DNA from: Aurifilum marmelostoma
Taxonomy: Eukaryota; Ascomycota; Sordariomycetes; Diaporthales; Cryphonectriaceae
Direction of reading: 5' to 3'
DNA: 64,000 nucleotides
Assembly: GCA_027559495.1 (NCBI GenBank)
Contig: JAMXSV010000016.1
Coordinates: 558,001 to 622,000, forward strand
Positions 10,330-21,100 of this stretch are shown piece by piece. Position 1 is the stretch's first letter; each line of letters starts with the position of its first letter. Under the pieces are notes generated by a model. The model saw only the letters and a program-made list of their open reading frames with translations. It made no database searches and was not told the origin of the DNA. The translations under genes and the position numbers were made by a program.

Positions 10330-11206
10330 ATGAGTATCAATGATCCGTTACCAGAGACAGAACCGCGAGCCCAAAGAGCACCAGGTCCAGATGCAACGGC
10401 TCTGTCGAAACAACCGCAACGACCAAACGCTTCCTTCTCTACAGGAGTTCCTGATGCCTCCGTGTACAATGAGAAGACGAATCCGACACGGCCGCTGGAT
10501 CACCGGTTCGCGGGACCTCAAATGCCTGTTCGAAGGCAATCGCCGCATCAGATGCCGCCTGGCATAAAGAGTGCCAGGTTGGTCGTCGAAGGTGGCCTGA
10601 GTGACTTGATAAGTCTGCAGAGAGGGAATTATGGACTTGGAATTTATCAGGTAGAGGATCGATTCCGGCTGCAGTGTAGCGTTGTGATGGATGATTTGAA
10701 GGTGTTGCGAGAGGAAGTCTCGCATGTCATCCGGGCAGCGGAATCACATCGGTGGCGAAAATGGTTGATCGGCGGTTTCATGTGAGTTGTTCCTCCTAAT
10801 TACTTCGGCCTTTGCACAGCAAATCAAACGTGTCAAAAACATCGACACAATTCCTGACCAAACTTTGTGTGAAAGGGCGGCCTTGATTCCAGCCATCAGA
10901 ACCATATGGCGTCGGCCGCATAACGACAGGGAGTCATCAAACGACACCGAGTATGCATATCAGAGAAGCAAGTCACTCATCAGTCGGATATTGGACTTGC
11001 GTCATGATTTCGGGAGACTAGCTTCCATCACATTTTTTGTCTTCGCGGCGGCGTACGTCTTCCAGAACGAAGTGACACTGAGAGTCGCGAGGACGGTGTC
11101 GAGAAGGCTGAGGCGTCTGAATGCGAAGCTCGAAAGAGGTGACTCGGAGATCACTGCCGAAGATCTGAGGCTGGTCAGGGGATGGCGCTGGCGGGTTCTG
11201 ACCTAG
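10330..11206 (+). CDS. Hypothetical membrane-associated protein
   Basis: Exons 10330-10781 and 10876-11206, about 260 residues. The donor is GTGAGT. The nearest CAG acceptor would hit a stop within 22 codons, whereas the AAAG acceptor at 10875, 17 bases after a CTGAC branch point, keeps the frame open for 110 codons. The junction creates a hydrophobic patch (WLIGGFMAALIPAI). A second hydrophobic segment lies at LASITFFVFAAAYVF, followed by an Arg-rich amphipathic tail. The N-terminal 70 residues are Pro/Gln-rich and disordered. No family is recognised. The unusual acceptor is an inference from reading frame. Confidence 0.6.
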
Positions 11207-11666
11207 TGAAGAACTCGTGAGCGTTGTTAGTGAATATTACCAGCAAGAGCGCTTTCTCACGCAATTACGGTTTCAAAGCCATCCAAGAAGTGTTTTCCGA
11301 ACTCTATCTTCCTATAGCGGATACGCCATGTCTCTATGGGCACCTGATCAAAGGTCTGTTTGAGGGAAGAGACTGCAACAGCCATAATTCTATAACGTAT
11401 TGATCAATAATCTAAACATATGATTGTAGTGCTCGTGCTACTAGCAGTGAAACCCTGAAGTCGTCACGCAACAGACTTGAGTTTGCCAAATCCGTAAGAA
11501 ATCCCGCAAACGTCAGGCATCGAGGACAGTGAGTATCAATAGCAGGTAAATTATCAACAAGAATAAAAAATGTTCACTCTGACCCCAAAAAATGATGCTT
11601 CCTCAAGAACTCATTGCAACGCATCAATGAATCAAATCGTAATTATATCAAGCCCAAAATCACCCT
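11207..11666. other. Convergent 3' spacer
   Basis: Lies between the end of the plus-strand hypothetical and the end of the minus-strand oxidase. Only AT-rich untranslated-type sequence is seen. Confidence 0.6.
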
Positions 11667-13406
11667 TTAGAGGTTCTCAATGCTCTGGACCGCGCCGCTG
11701 AAGATATGCGCACACCGGCTAAGCCCAAGATGCTCAATCAAGAACTCGTTGACAAACTGGCAGTTTGGGTCCATCTTTTCCTGAAGGTCCACAAAGTCCT
11801 GCAGGTGCGGGTAGATGGTCTCCGCGTAGGTTGCGTTGAACCATGACATCTTGCCCCAGTGCGAGCGGACGTTGTACAGAAGGCCAAACTGGGGGATGAA
11901 CTGGCGCGCAAAGTCCTGATAGTGCCATAGGGTGTCGAAATCGTTGTAAGTCATATACCAACTGCGTACATCATGGTTAGCATTTGGATCCACGGGATTA
12001 GAAGAAAGGACACGGAGAGGTTTTTCTCGGCAGGTCTTACTCAATCTCCACGACGGCGAATACGCCGCTGTAGCTGCTGCTGTTTCCGAGATTGTAGGTG
12101 TTGACTGGCGACATCCAAGTGTCGTCACCTTTCACGAAACGGACCTCGTAGACCATTTCCATGTTGTTCCACCCCTGCTCCTGGGGCACCTCCGAAAGCT
12201 GAAAGTTGGTGTAGTCCGTTGCCCCCTGGACAAAATGCTCTACAGGCATAAAGTGCTCGATCTCAGTGTACTATATGATATCGAAGGTCAGAAACAAGGT
12301 TCTTGGAGAGCTAAGGGCACTGACACGGCCTTTAAAAAATGGTTTCGCTTACAAAGAAACGGTTGCAAACTCCTGCTGGAGGTGTAGATATCGCATACAG
12401 CTCTTCGTCATAGCAGACTGAATCTTCATCGCAGGAACCGCAGTCGTTGGCGCAGTAGTTTGAAGAGCAGTTGCGCACATCGGTCACATCAGTCTCGTCC
12501 CACCAGGTAGCGCTGACAGTGGCCTGCATGGTCCAGTCAGAAGTAGTCTCATTCCACATCAAGTGCGGGCCCCAGAATGCGATTCGATCATGCTCCTCGT
12601 AGAGGTCATAGAATCGTGAGTACATTTCGGTCAGATTGTCGGCATTGGTCTCGAAGACCTGCGTTGTCCGCTTCAGGTACTTGATAGGCTCGGCCTGCAC
12701 AGTGACCTCTGTGATGATGCCCACGGCACCAAGAGACACGCGGAAGGCATGGAGCAGCTCGGCGTTATGCGTCTGGTTGACGACAACCACATGGCCAGAG
12801 GAGTCTAGCACACGGAACCCGATCACCTGGGTCGCAAGGTTACCAAGGTCACGCCCTGTGCCGTGCGTCCCCGTGGTGATGGCACCAATGTAGTTCTGCA
12901 CGCGCTCTGTGCCGAGGTTGGGGAGGGAGAGTCCCTTGCTGCGCAGGTGGGGGACGAGGTCGACGAGATCCCAGCCGCCGCCAAAGGTGACCGTGTTGTC
13001 TTCTTGGTTTATCTCGATGTCTTTCAGGTTTGTGAGGCTGACGATGTACGAGCTTCTGTTTGTGGCGGAGACGTCTACGCATGTGGTCATGTTTCCGAAT
13101 GCGTGGCCATTGCCGACGACTTTGACCATGGGCTGGGCCGCGTAGTTTCTTTGCAGGAAGCTGGAGAGGTCTGATTCATCCTGAGGCACGATATATCTGG
13201 TGCTATTGTCAGTGAAAGTGTATAGATGACGGAGCGAGTCGAGACCAAAAAATAACGACAGCGAGACAGTAGGGATGAAAGGGGAAAAGCAATCATTACT
13301 TGGTAGCCTCGCAGGTAAGGTCGAATTGCCAGTTGAACCAGCGGTGCGCCGTCACCAGGGACGGTGCCAACAAGAGTTGGAAAGCTGATACAAGTGACGA
13401 CTTCAT
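11667..13406 (-). CDS. Secreted FAD-dependent sugar-lactone oxidase (ALO/gulonolactone-oxidase-like)
   Basis: Four exons (13406-13300, 13202-12353, 12270-12041, 11961-11667) with GTAA(T/G/A) donors and YAG acceptors; 493 residues. It has a signal peptide (SSLVSAFQLLLAPSLVTA), then a VAO-type FAD-binding domain. There VGNGHAFG carries the His expected to bind FAD covalently, with GGGWDLVDLV and TGTHGTG further on. The C-terminal ALO domain ends with the conserved HWGK. The family oxidises aldono-1,4-lactones with oxygen, making erythro-ascorbate-type products and hydrogen peroxide. Yeast Alo1 is mitochondrial; this copy enters the secretory pathway and has an extra Cys-rich insert around CANDCGSCDEDSVC, so its substrate may be an extracellular sugar or lactone. 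Confidence 0.87.
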
Positions 13407-15248
13407 GGCGTGTGTTTTGGCTTAAACAGCAGAGGGTATGACGGGGAAGCCGATAATGGATCAATGATCCTCTGCTTGATACGTTGGCGACTGTCATCAT
13501 GGGCTCTTAAATAGTATAGGAGTTCCCCTTGAATTCGAGATCACCACGCTGCCAAAAGTCAGCACCCACCGACGTCGGTAATTTCGCCATCATCGCTCAC
13601 ACTTAGGACGAGGGATTTTCGAATGCAAATGACCGGCTGGGTAGTATTATCGAGTCAATGGCACAAGTGCGTAACTCAAGGGTAGGGTCCACAAGTATGG
13701 GGGGTTCATCACGATAGTGAATTCCCGAAACAGAAAGAGAAGAAGTAAAAAGTTGAGAAATCGCGGGTTTTCTTGGTGCGTTACTCCTCTCTTTTCACGA
13801 GCTTCGACAGCCTTTGGAATAGATCTGCTAAGACTTACGTATGGTCGGCGAGTGCAGAAGCAGGCATCCACTGTAGATGGCATTTACGTGCGGCTAACAG
13901 GGCCGATATGGGATCAAAGATCTACAATATACTACTGTAGATCACTGCAGACAGGCCCACAATGCAACGGGAACGATTATCAAGATTATCTACTGTGGAG
14001 CTCTATTCTGCAGGTCGACAACACTGGACCATCCGAAGGTCGGAATGACCTCAGCGATGGACCCCAGGCGATTGCTTATGATAAACCTTAATTTATTTTT
14101 CTGGGCCATATTCCACGATTTGACGTGTGTGGAACTTGGCAGACGACGGGAAAATGCAGACTTTGGCTTGTGATGTTGTGCAGTTGTGGGCCAAGTTCTT
14201 GCTGTTGCATTGGTTTTCAGGTTTTGGGGTTGGCAATCTCGTCAGAAAACATATCCACCGTAGCACCTGAGGGGCAGGTATATTCGCTCTTCTTCTTTTT
14301 CTCTCTTCATTGACGGCCTTTTTCAGGCCTAAATGGCAAATAAGAGCTCAGTTTGTGGTCCAGAAAGAGGGAAGCATTGGGCCGCCCAAGTGATGAAGAT
14401 GCCCCAAGCCACAAAACAAGCACGCATCAAGCCCGACCGGCGTTCATGTTGCAGAAAGCAGAGTGGGGAATACTGGGAGTATTCAAACTGGGTCCACGAT
14501 GTCTCGAAGTTTAATTTTTTGTTAGGGAAGAGAATTCGTAGGGTGTCGATCAGCATGCCGGGGTGGTAGTATTTACGTACATTATAGAGAACTACCTTTT
14601 TCAACTGCATGAATGCACCTACAAATGGCAATATAATCGTTGATTTGTTCGTACACAGGGTAAGTTAGATCTCGGCGCGACTGACCAATATGTGACCGAG
14701 AAAAGCATCCCATGTCCCATACCTCTGACGCTACATAGTAGACTATCTGAAGTGAGCGCAAGTACTTCATATACCAATTACAGTCTCTGTTAGCAGTTTC
14801 TGGAGTATAAATTTGCTTGAGTCTATTTGCACCGGCTCAAGAAGTATTCTGAGTGGTCCGGTGTTATGTCAATTGCCTAATACTGACAGGTAATTGAAAG
14901 CAGACATAAGTGCAGTGCAGTTGATGAGATGAACATCGTGACAGGGTTAGGGTTCTAGGGGAGGATCTTCGCCAGGAGGCAGCTTCATGTTTCGAGTTGT
15001 CGCAGGTCCCAGGCTTGGCGCCAGGATGCACAAACACCTCACCGCATGCTTCATTTAACCAGATCAGATCCACGTATTCTATCCTCTCGAACCCTCTCAC
15101 GACCTCAATGAGCTTTGGCTATTAAGACCATATCCTATTTTTATCAGTTACTCTACCAAGCAGATCGCAACCTTAATACTAGTATCAAGCTCTCAGCGCA
15201 TCTCAACAAGGACTCTGCTCGAAATCACGATCAAGGTCATTCAACGCC
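13407..15248. other. Intergenic region
   Basis: A divergent 1.8 kb gap. A 124-codon plus-strand frame at 13717-14091 and some minus-strand frames near 14.3-15.1 kb lack domains, signals or splice context. A short telomere-like GGGTTAGGG occurs at 14944-14952. No gene is supported. Confidence 0.5.
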
Positions 15249-15716
15249 ATGTTTACGGCTCGGATCCCGGCACTCGTGCTCTTCCTCATGTTGACCAGCC
15301 TCCTGCTGTCGCCTCTCGTGCCGGCTCACAGCTTACAGGGCCAGTCAGCGCCGATGATCGACCGACGAAGCGACAAGAGGGAACCATTTACCCCCTCCCT
15401 CAAGGTGACAGGTGATGCTTCCTTCACTCGGTACAGCCGGAGAATAGGGCATAAGATCCTTTCCAGGGCGTCTTATTCAGCGCCCAACATGGCGTCGCGA
15501 CACGCTACTGCTGATGACCGCAACATACTGGGAGAAAGAGATGCCGAAGCGGTCGATGATAAACGCGATCTGGGGTCCGCCGGCACGTCAGCGTATGATC
15601 AAAGGTCGGCGCCCGTGACCAGTGCAGCACCCAAGGTGTTGGGGATCAACATCTATGTGGTCATCGCCTGGCTGGCGTTGCTCTATCTGATGTATCGGAC
15701 GGGATCCATGTTTTGA
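15249..15716 (+). CDS. Small secretory-pathway protein with one C-terminal membrane anchor
   Basis: An intron-less gene of 155 residues. Residues 1-27 are a strong signal peptide (LVLFLMLTSLLLSPLVPA). The lumenal part is polar and holds four dibasic sites (RR, KR, RR, KR) suitable for Kex2-type cleavage. A single membrane helix follows (INIYVVIAWLALLYLMY) with a short tail. No internal repeats are seen, so it does not look like a repeat-type RiPP or pheromone precursor. Function is unknown; it lies 0.5 kb upstream of a cytochrome P450 on the same strand. Confidence 0.6.
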   Translation: MFTARIPALVLFLMLTSLLLSPLVPAHSLQGQSAPMIDRRSDKREPFTPSLKVTGDASFTRYSRRIGHKILSRASYSAPNMASRHATADDRNILGERDAEAVDDKRDLGSAGTSAYDQRSAPVTSAAPKVLGINIYVVIAWLALLYLMYRTGSMF

Positions 15717-16243
15717 TGGAAAATTGGGAGATGAAAATATGCAGGTTGGATTGAGGAGGGGGCCGAGCTTCCGTCGGAACGAGCGGGACAAAGGGGACAG
15801 ACAGCCCGTGCTGACTCAATTCGGCGCCGTGGGTCCATGCATGCAACGAGATTGATACACGGCCTGGACCGAAACGTCACATGCGCCAGGCTGGCGGAGG
15901 AGGCGGTCTTCATGAGTTTTCACGAACCAAAGACCAAAGATGGGATGGTCGGGGTCGGTGTGGCTTAGAAGTGAGATGTCCAAGCGTTTGAGATGGGGAT
16001 GAATAACAACCACACACACACGTGCAGTTCATCTGCGCAGGGGTCTCATTTCCTTCGGCCCTATAAGGGATCATGCATTAACGCCCACTTGTCAATTACC
16101 GCCATTGTGTATTTCCCCTCAGCTGAAGACACGAGTCCTCACAATCGTTGCATCTTGTGTGACGAATTATTCATTCCCATTTCCATTTGTCCCTCTCCAA
16201 GATTGAATCGCTTCAGGGTGAATCATTTTGAAAGGGCACGAAA
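15717..16243. other. Spacer upstream of the P450 gene
   Basis: Contains the presumed P450 promoter. The sequence CACACACACACG lies near 16011-16021 and a pyrimidine-rich stretch at 16165-16200. No ORF is credible. Confidence 0.5.
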
Positions 16244-18193
16244 ATGCTTGGGTTACCTGGGCCGGTGTTATGGACGGCCACCGCCCTCCTGGCCGTTTAC
16301 TGCGTCCAGACACTTCGACGATGGCGATGGATGCGGTTGGAACAGTGGGCTGAGTTTCCACAGCTGGGCAAGCCGTCTCTTCTATGGGGTCACCTCAAGT
16401 TGCTGAACGAGCTGGCCAAGAAAGGAGATCCGAGGCGCCACATAGGCAAGAACAACAATTGCATACACAAATGAGGCGTTATGATGTGGCATGAGCTGAC
16501 CAGGACAAACTTTCCAGACATTCTCATTCGTGAAGCCTGGCAGGAGCAAGGAAGGCCAGCCGTGGTCCTCCTGGACCTCAGGCCTCTCGAGTACCCCATA
16601 TTGGTCATCAGCAACCATGAGGTGGCAGAGCAGATCTCGAAAGCCTCGTCGAGATGGCCCAGCAGCACGCCCAAGTCGCCCACGCTGCGTGACATCTGGC
16701 ACCTCACGGGCAAGGATTCCATCTTGACTGCTGAGGTCTGTACTTTATTCCCCTCTCTCTGTTGTTTCCTCTTTCCATTAGTACTCAAATACCATCGAGG
16801 GAAATGTCTGACACCCCCTCGTGTGGATGTGTGTATATACAGGGTGACCACTGGAAACAACAACGAAAGAGATTAAACCCAGGCTTCGCCCCTCAGCACC
16901 TCCTCACCACGCTGCCCATCATCCTCGACAAGGCAAGGTACTTCCTAGACCATCTCGATCGCCACGCCAGCACCGGTGGTGAGTTCAGCCTCGACCAGCT
17001 GGCCACTAACCTCACCTTTGATATAATCGGTGCGGTGACCATGGGCCTGGACTTGAAAGCCCAGATCCCAGGCGAGGAGGGCGAGCTCCTGGTGGCCTAC
17101 CAGGGCATTAGCGCGCAGTTCAAGGGCGGCAGCAATATCGTCATCGCGGGCACCGACTGGCGCAGAGAGCGCATCAAGCGAAAACTAGCTGCGAAAGTGG
17201 AGCGCTTGATGAAGGACATCGTGCGCAGGGGAGTTCTCTCGTGTCACCAAGCCCACGACAGAAGCAGCCTCCTCCTCTGGAGACAACAAAAACAACAGTA
17301 GTGGTCGCTCGCGCAGCGTGCTGACACTCAGCCTTCAGGGGATAGACGAACTCACGCCAGAACTACTGGACCAGACGAGCAACAACCTACGCGTCTTTAT
17401 GTTTGCAGGCCACGACACGACGAGCATCCTCATGCAGTGGGCGCTCTACGAGCTGTCGCGCTCTCCTCAGCAGCGAGGCGCCCTTGCCGCCGAGCTCGAC
17501 CAGGTGTTTGGCCCGAACACCGACCCAGGCGCCGTCAGGGAACGACTCCTCGCACCAGGTGGTGGCGAGCTGCTGAGCCAGATGCCCTACACCACGGCAG
17601 TGATCAAAGAGACGCTGCGCCTGCACCCACCCGCGGCCACAGTGCGCATGACGCCTCCTGGGACCAATTACCAGCTGACCCTGCCTGATGGACGGCAACT
17701 GTGTCCGGACGGGGCCATTCTATACCTCAACAGCCACATTATCCAGCGCGACCGTGCCGTGTGGGGCGAGTCGGCCGCCGATTTTGTGCCCGAGAGGTGG
17801 CTTGGTGAGGACATGCACGAAATACCGGCGGGTGCGTGGCGGCCGTTTGAGCGGGGCCCGCGCAGCTGTATCGGGCTGGAGTTGGCGAATATCGAGGCAA
17901 AGGTCATACTTGCGCTTGTGGCGAGGAGGTATGATTTTGTCAAGGTCGGTCTTGGTGAGCTGGAACTGGATGGGGCGGGTCGCCCTGTTCTGGATGAGAA
18001 GGGGTATTACAAGACCAAGTCGGAGCTGTTTAATGTGAGCTTGATCTCCTCCGGTGCAAACATCCCGTTAATATCGTCGAGGGATTGTACGGTGCTGACA
18101 TTTACACAGGTCATGCAGGTCACAGCCAAGCCGGTCGATGGAACCATGTGCAAGGTCAAACTCAGCAGCGAAGCGTCATACAAGACAGCATGA
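16244..18193 (+). CDS. Cytochrome P450 monooxygenase, with one frame break
   Basis: Exons 16244-16445, 16518-16735, 16843-18034 and 18110-18193 give about 564 residues if one base of the GGGG run at 17228-17231 is disregarded. As written, exon 3 hits a stop at about 17299. An N-terminal membrane anchor (VLWTATALLAVYCV) places it in the ER. Signature motifs all lie after the break: I-helix AGHDTTS, K-helix ETLR, PERW, and the heme loop FERGPRSCIG with the axial Cys near residue 482. The protein resembles fungal class E P450s that use a separate NADPH-P450 reductase; the substrate is unknown. The first intron has a GC donor (GCAAGA) with a good CTGAC branch point. The last intron is 75 bases, phase 0 and stop-free, so a retained form would also translate. 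Confidence 0.88.
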
Positions 18194-21100
18194 TGACCTG
18201 AGGCGTGACCAGTCGAAGGGATGCATGGACATGTGTGTACTATATTGCATAATAAGAGCCAGTCTTTTGCACTACAACCACAGTAGCCACAATCCGTTAT
18301 AGGCCTTTCGAGCTGCGTCATACACACCTCCAGAGTGAGAGGCCCCTTGCCCACCCCCCCAAAAGACACCACCCATCCATCCATCCATCCACCGTACCTC
18401 CCTACCCAGCCTAGACCCACAACGTTGCCTCCCCCCATTCCGCCCTCCCAATCAAAAGGTATTGTGTATCCAACGCCGGTACACCCTCGTGTACGCTGTC
18501 CATGCCCTATCCAGCTCGATCCAGGTCAAGAAATGTTGCTCAAAAGGAAAAAGAATTGCCGAGCCTAGAATATCCGTGTCCAAGCCGAGAAGAGAACCAA
18601 GAAGAAGCAAGATCTGCCGATGCGCACTAAAGGCAGGATGATGGTGTCCTGCCCTTGCCTGTCCAGGGCATGATGTGCTGAGAAGAAGAAGTGGTGCGTG
18701 TCGTCATTTTGCTCGTCGTCGAGTGCCCGCTCGTGGTTTTTTTTTTTGTTGTTGTTTTTGTTTATCCGCTTGGGGAGGGTGTCCTCATCGCTTTCCACAA
18801 CCGTTGCACACGTTGTCACAGTCCGGGTTGAGATGACCGCATCCGCATCGCCAGTCCGCCTGATCGCGGATCAGGGCCTTTGGTGGAATCTCAGTCATGA
18901 TGATGGAATGGTTTGAGATGAGTGGACGGACGGGAGAAGGAGGAACAATGTCAGGAAGTCTTGTGCGGGTCTGAGAATGGGGTAATATTGTCAGCGAAAG
19001 AGACAGCCTTCAGTTGTGCTCGTTAATCCTTTTTTTTTTTTCTTTTCTTATTCTCCTTTTTTTAAAAAAAAAAAGAAGATATACACGCAATCGTTTCATG
19101 GGCACGAAGCAAGCGCATACGCCACCCTCTCGCATCGGGGGTTTTGGATCGCTCACATTTGACAAGAGTGTAAAGATCGAGAGTCTCGACCGCGTGGTCC
19201 GTGGTTTCAGACGTGCCGATCACTGTCAGGCGATTTCCGACCGGCTTCCGTTGTTTCCACAGTGGTGGGTCTTCTTATTTTTTATTTTTCTTTTCTTCTA
19301 CTCGGGGTTCTCGAGTAAGGCTCTGACTAGTAGGTGTCTCCCTCTGTCTCTCTGTGTGTGTGTGTAATGTGCATGTGGGGAGGGATAGAGTATTTAGTGT
19401 GGTGAAGAGTCCAATGTGGGTGGCAATGTGAGGAAGGGGAACTGTTGTGTGTTGCTCCTCGTGGAGGGCTGGCTAGTAATAGTAGTGGTAGCAAGGCCTG
19501 TGTGAGATGTAAAGAAGGGAAATGATCATCTCAGAGAAGCAAGAAGTCTCCGGGAAACCTTTGAGGGAGTATCGACGTTTATTAGTATTCTTCCAGGCAG
19601 CGAGAGCGAAAAAGCAAAGCCCTGGGTTAAATCTTAGACAGTAACGCGCAAAAGAAAAAGAAAGAAAAAACCAAAAACCAACCAGGAGACAGGGTCGAGT
19701 CATAGTATGTTTAGAACTGATGACGCCGTTCAAGGGTTCTCCGTCCTTCCCGACTGATTTCCAGGGCATGTATGCGCGGCATTCGTACCCCTGGCAGTGG
19801 ATCTTTGGAACAAAATTGACGGCATTCTAGACTCGCACGAACGAAGGCAGCAACTTTGTCTCTGGCTGTCGTATCCTGAAGGGCGCCCCAGAAAACAGGG
19901 CGCCATGGGATGGGATGTCACCGCCTTGCTGGCGCGCCCCCCCCCCCGGCCTGTCAGACCCAAGCCTTGGCTGAGTGGTGTAAGTGCTGCGTAGCGCAGG
20001 TGCCCCGTTTCTCGAAACATCCACTACTGTACACTACGTCTCCTTGCCCATCATCATCATCCAGGCCGGTGATGGGTGGATTGCGTGCCGAATGCCAGCG
20101 AGGGCGTCAAGTGCGCCCGTCACATGAATGGTGAAGCACATTGTCCCCATACCACACAGAACCAGATCCCCACCGTGCAATAAAGATAAGCACTTGCTGC
20201 GACTCCAGAACATGCCATATGACGTAGGAAGCCCCAGCCTGCAGGGCGTGTATGGTGAGAAATCCTGTCAAGGAGGGTAAAGAGGAAGGGGGGAAGAAAA
20301 AAAGACCGCACAGGCCCGCCTTGTTTGCACCTTCAGCCCTGGTTCCTTCCCGTGAAGCGAGATCTTGAGCCCACCCGGTTAGAGTTGGAAAAGTACTTGT
20401 ATGGCGCAAGGTGGCATTCGATCCCCCCACTACACACACACACCACACTCACACACACAGCCTTGGGTGGCGCGCGCGGGACGGGATTGGACGCCAAGGG
20501 GGGCTTGGAGATGGGGCCCAGAGAGAAATTTTGACGCACTGCAACAGGGTCCCCCTCCACCTGTCTCCTTCAATCTTGGGGATATACTTTACATGTGGCA
20601 GCAGAGGGTTCGGGCGTTGGTACATGGACCCCATATGAATTCCTCATTCACCTTCTATTCTTAGTAACCTTTGAGGGGAAGTATCTGCATACTACGTTGT
20701 ACCCATCTTTTCCGTTCTTTTGGTGAAACAATGGAAGGAGAAGAAGTAGAAGGAGGGGCTGTTTCGATGGAGAACAGTCTCCGACCGTACAGTGATTATT
20801 TACACAGTAAGTAGCCTTTCAACCCTCAACTTGTAGGTGGCGTACTGTGCCCGCCACACTGCGCGGCACAACGGGAAATGATGAGCGTATTTTTGCTTCT
20901 TTCTTGGAAACGCGCACAGACAAAAACAAACTGTCGATGCACAACATTTCCACGTGCTTGATCTTAATTTGCAGCGGTGCTCGGTCATGGTTGCATGATC
21001 GCGCAGCTGGCCAGACCTCTTCGGACCGTGGTCCCCCGAGGCCGACCACACCACACATCCCGGGCCCAGCCTTCTGCGTGACTTGTCTCACGGCAGGGCA

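Noticed and set aside
20401..20460. tRNA-like T-loop (CATTCGATCCCC)
   Set aside because: No matching acceptor, D or anticodon stems could be folded around it.
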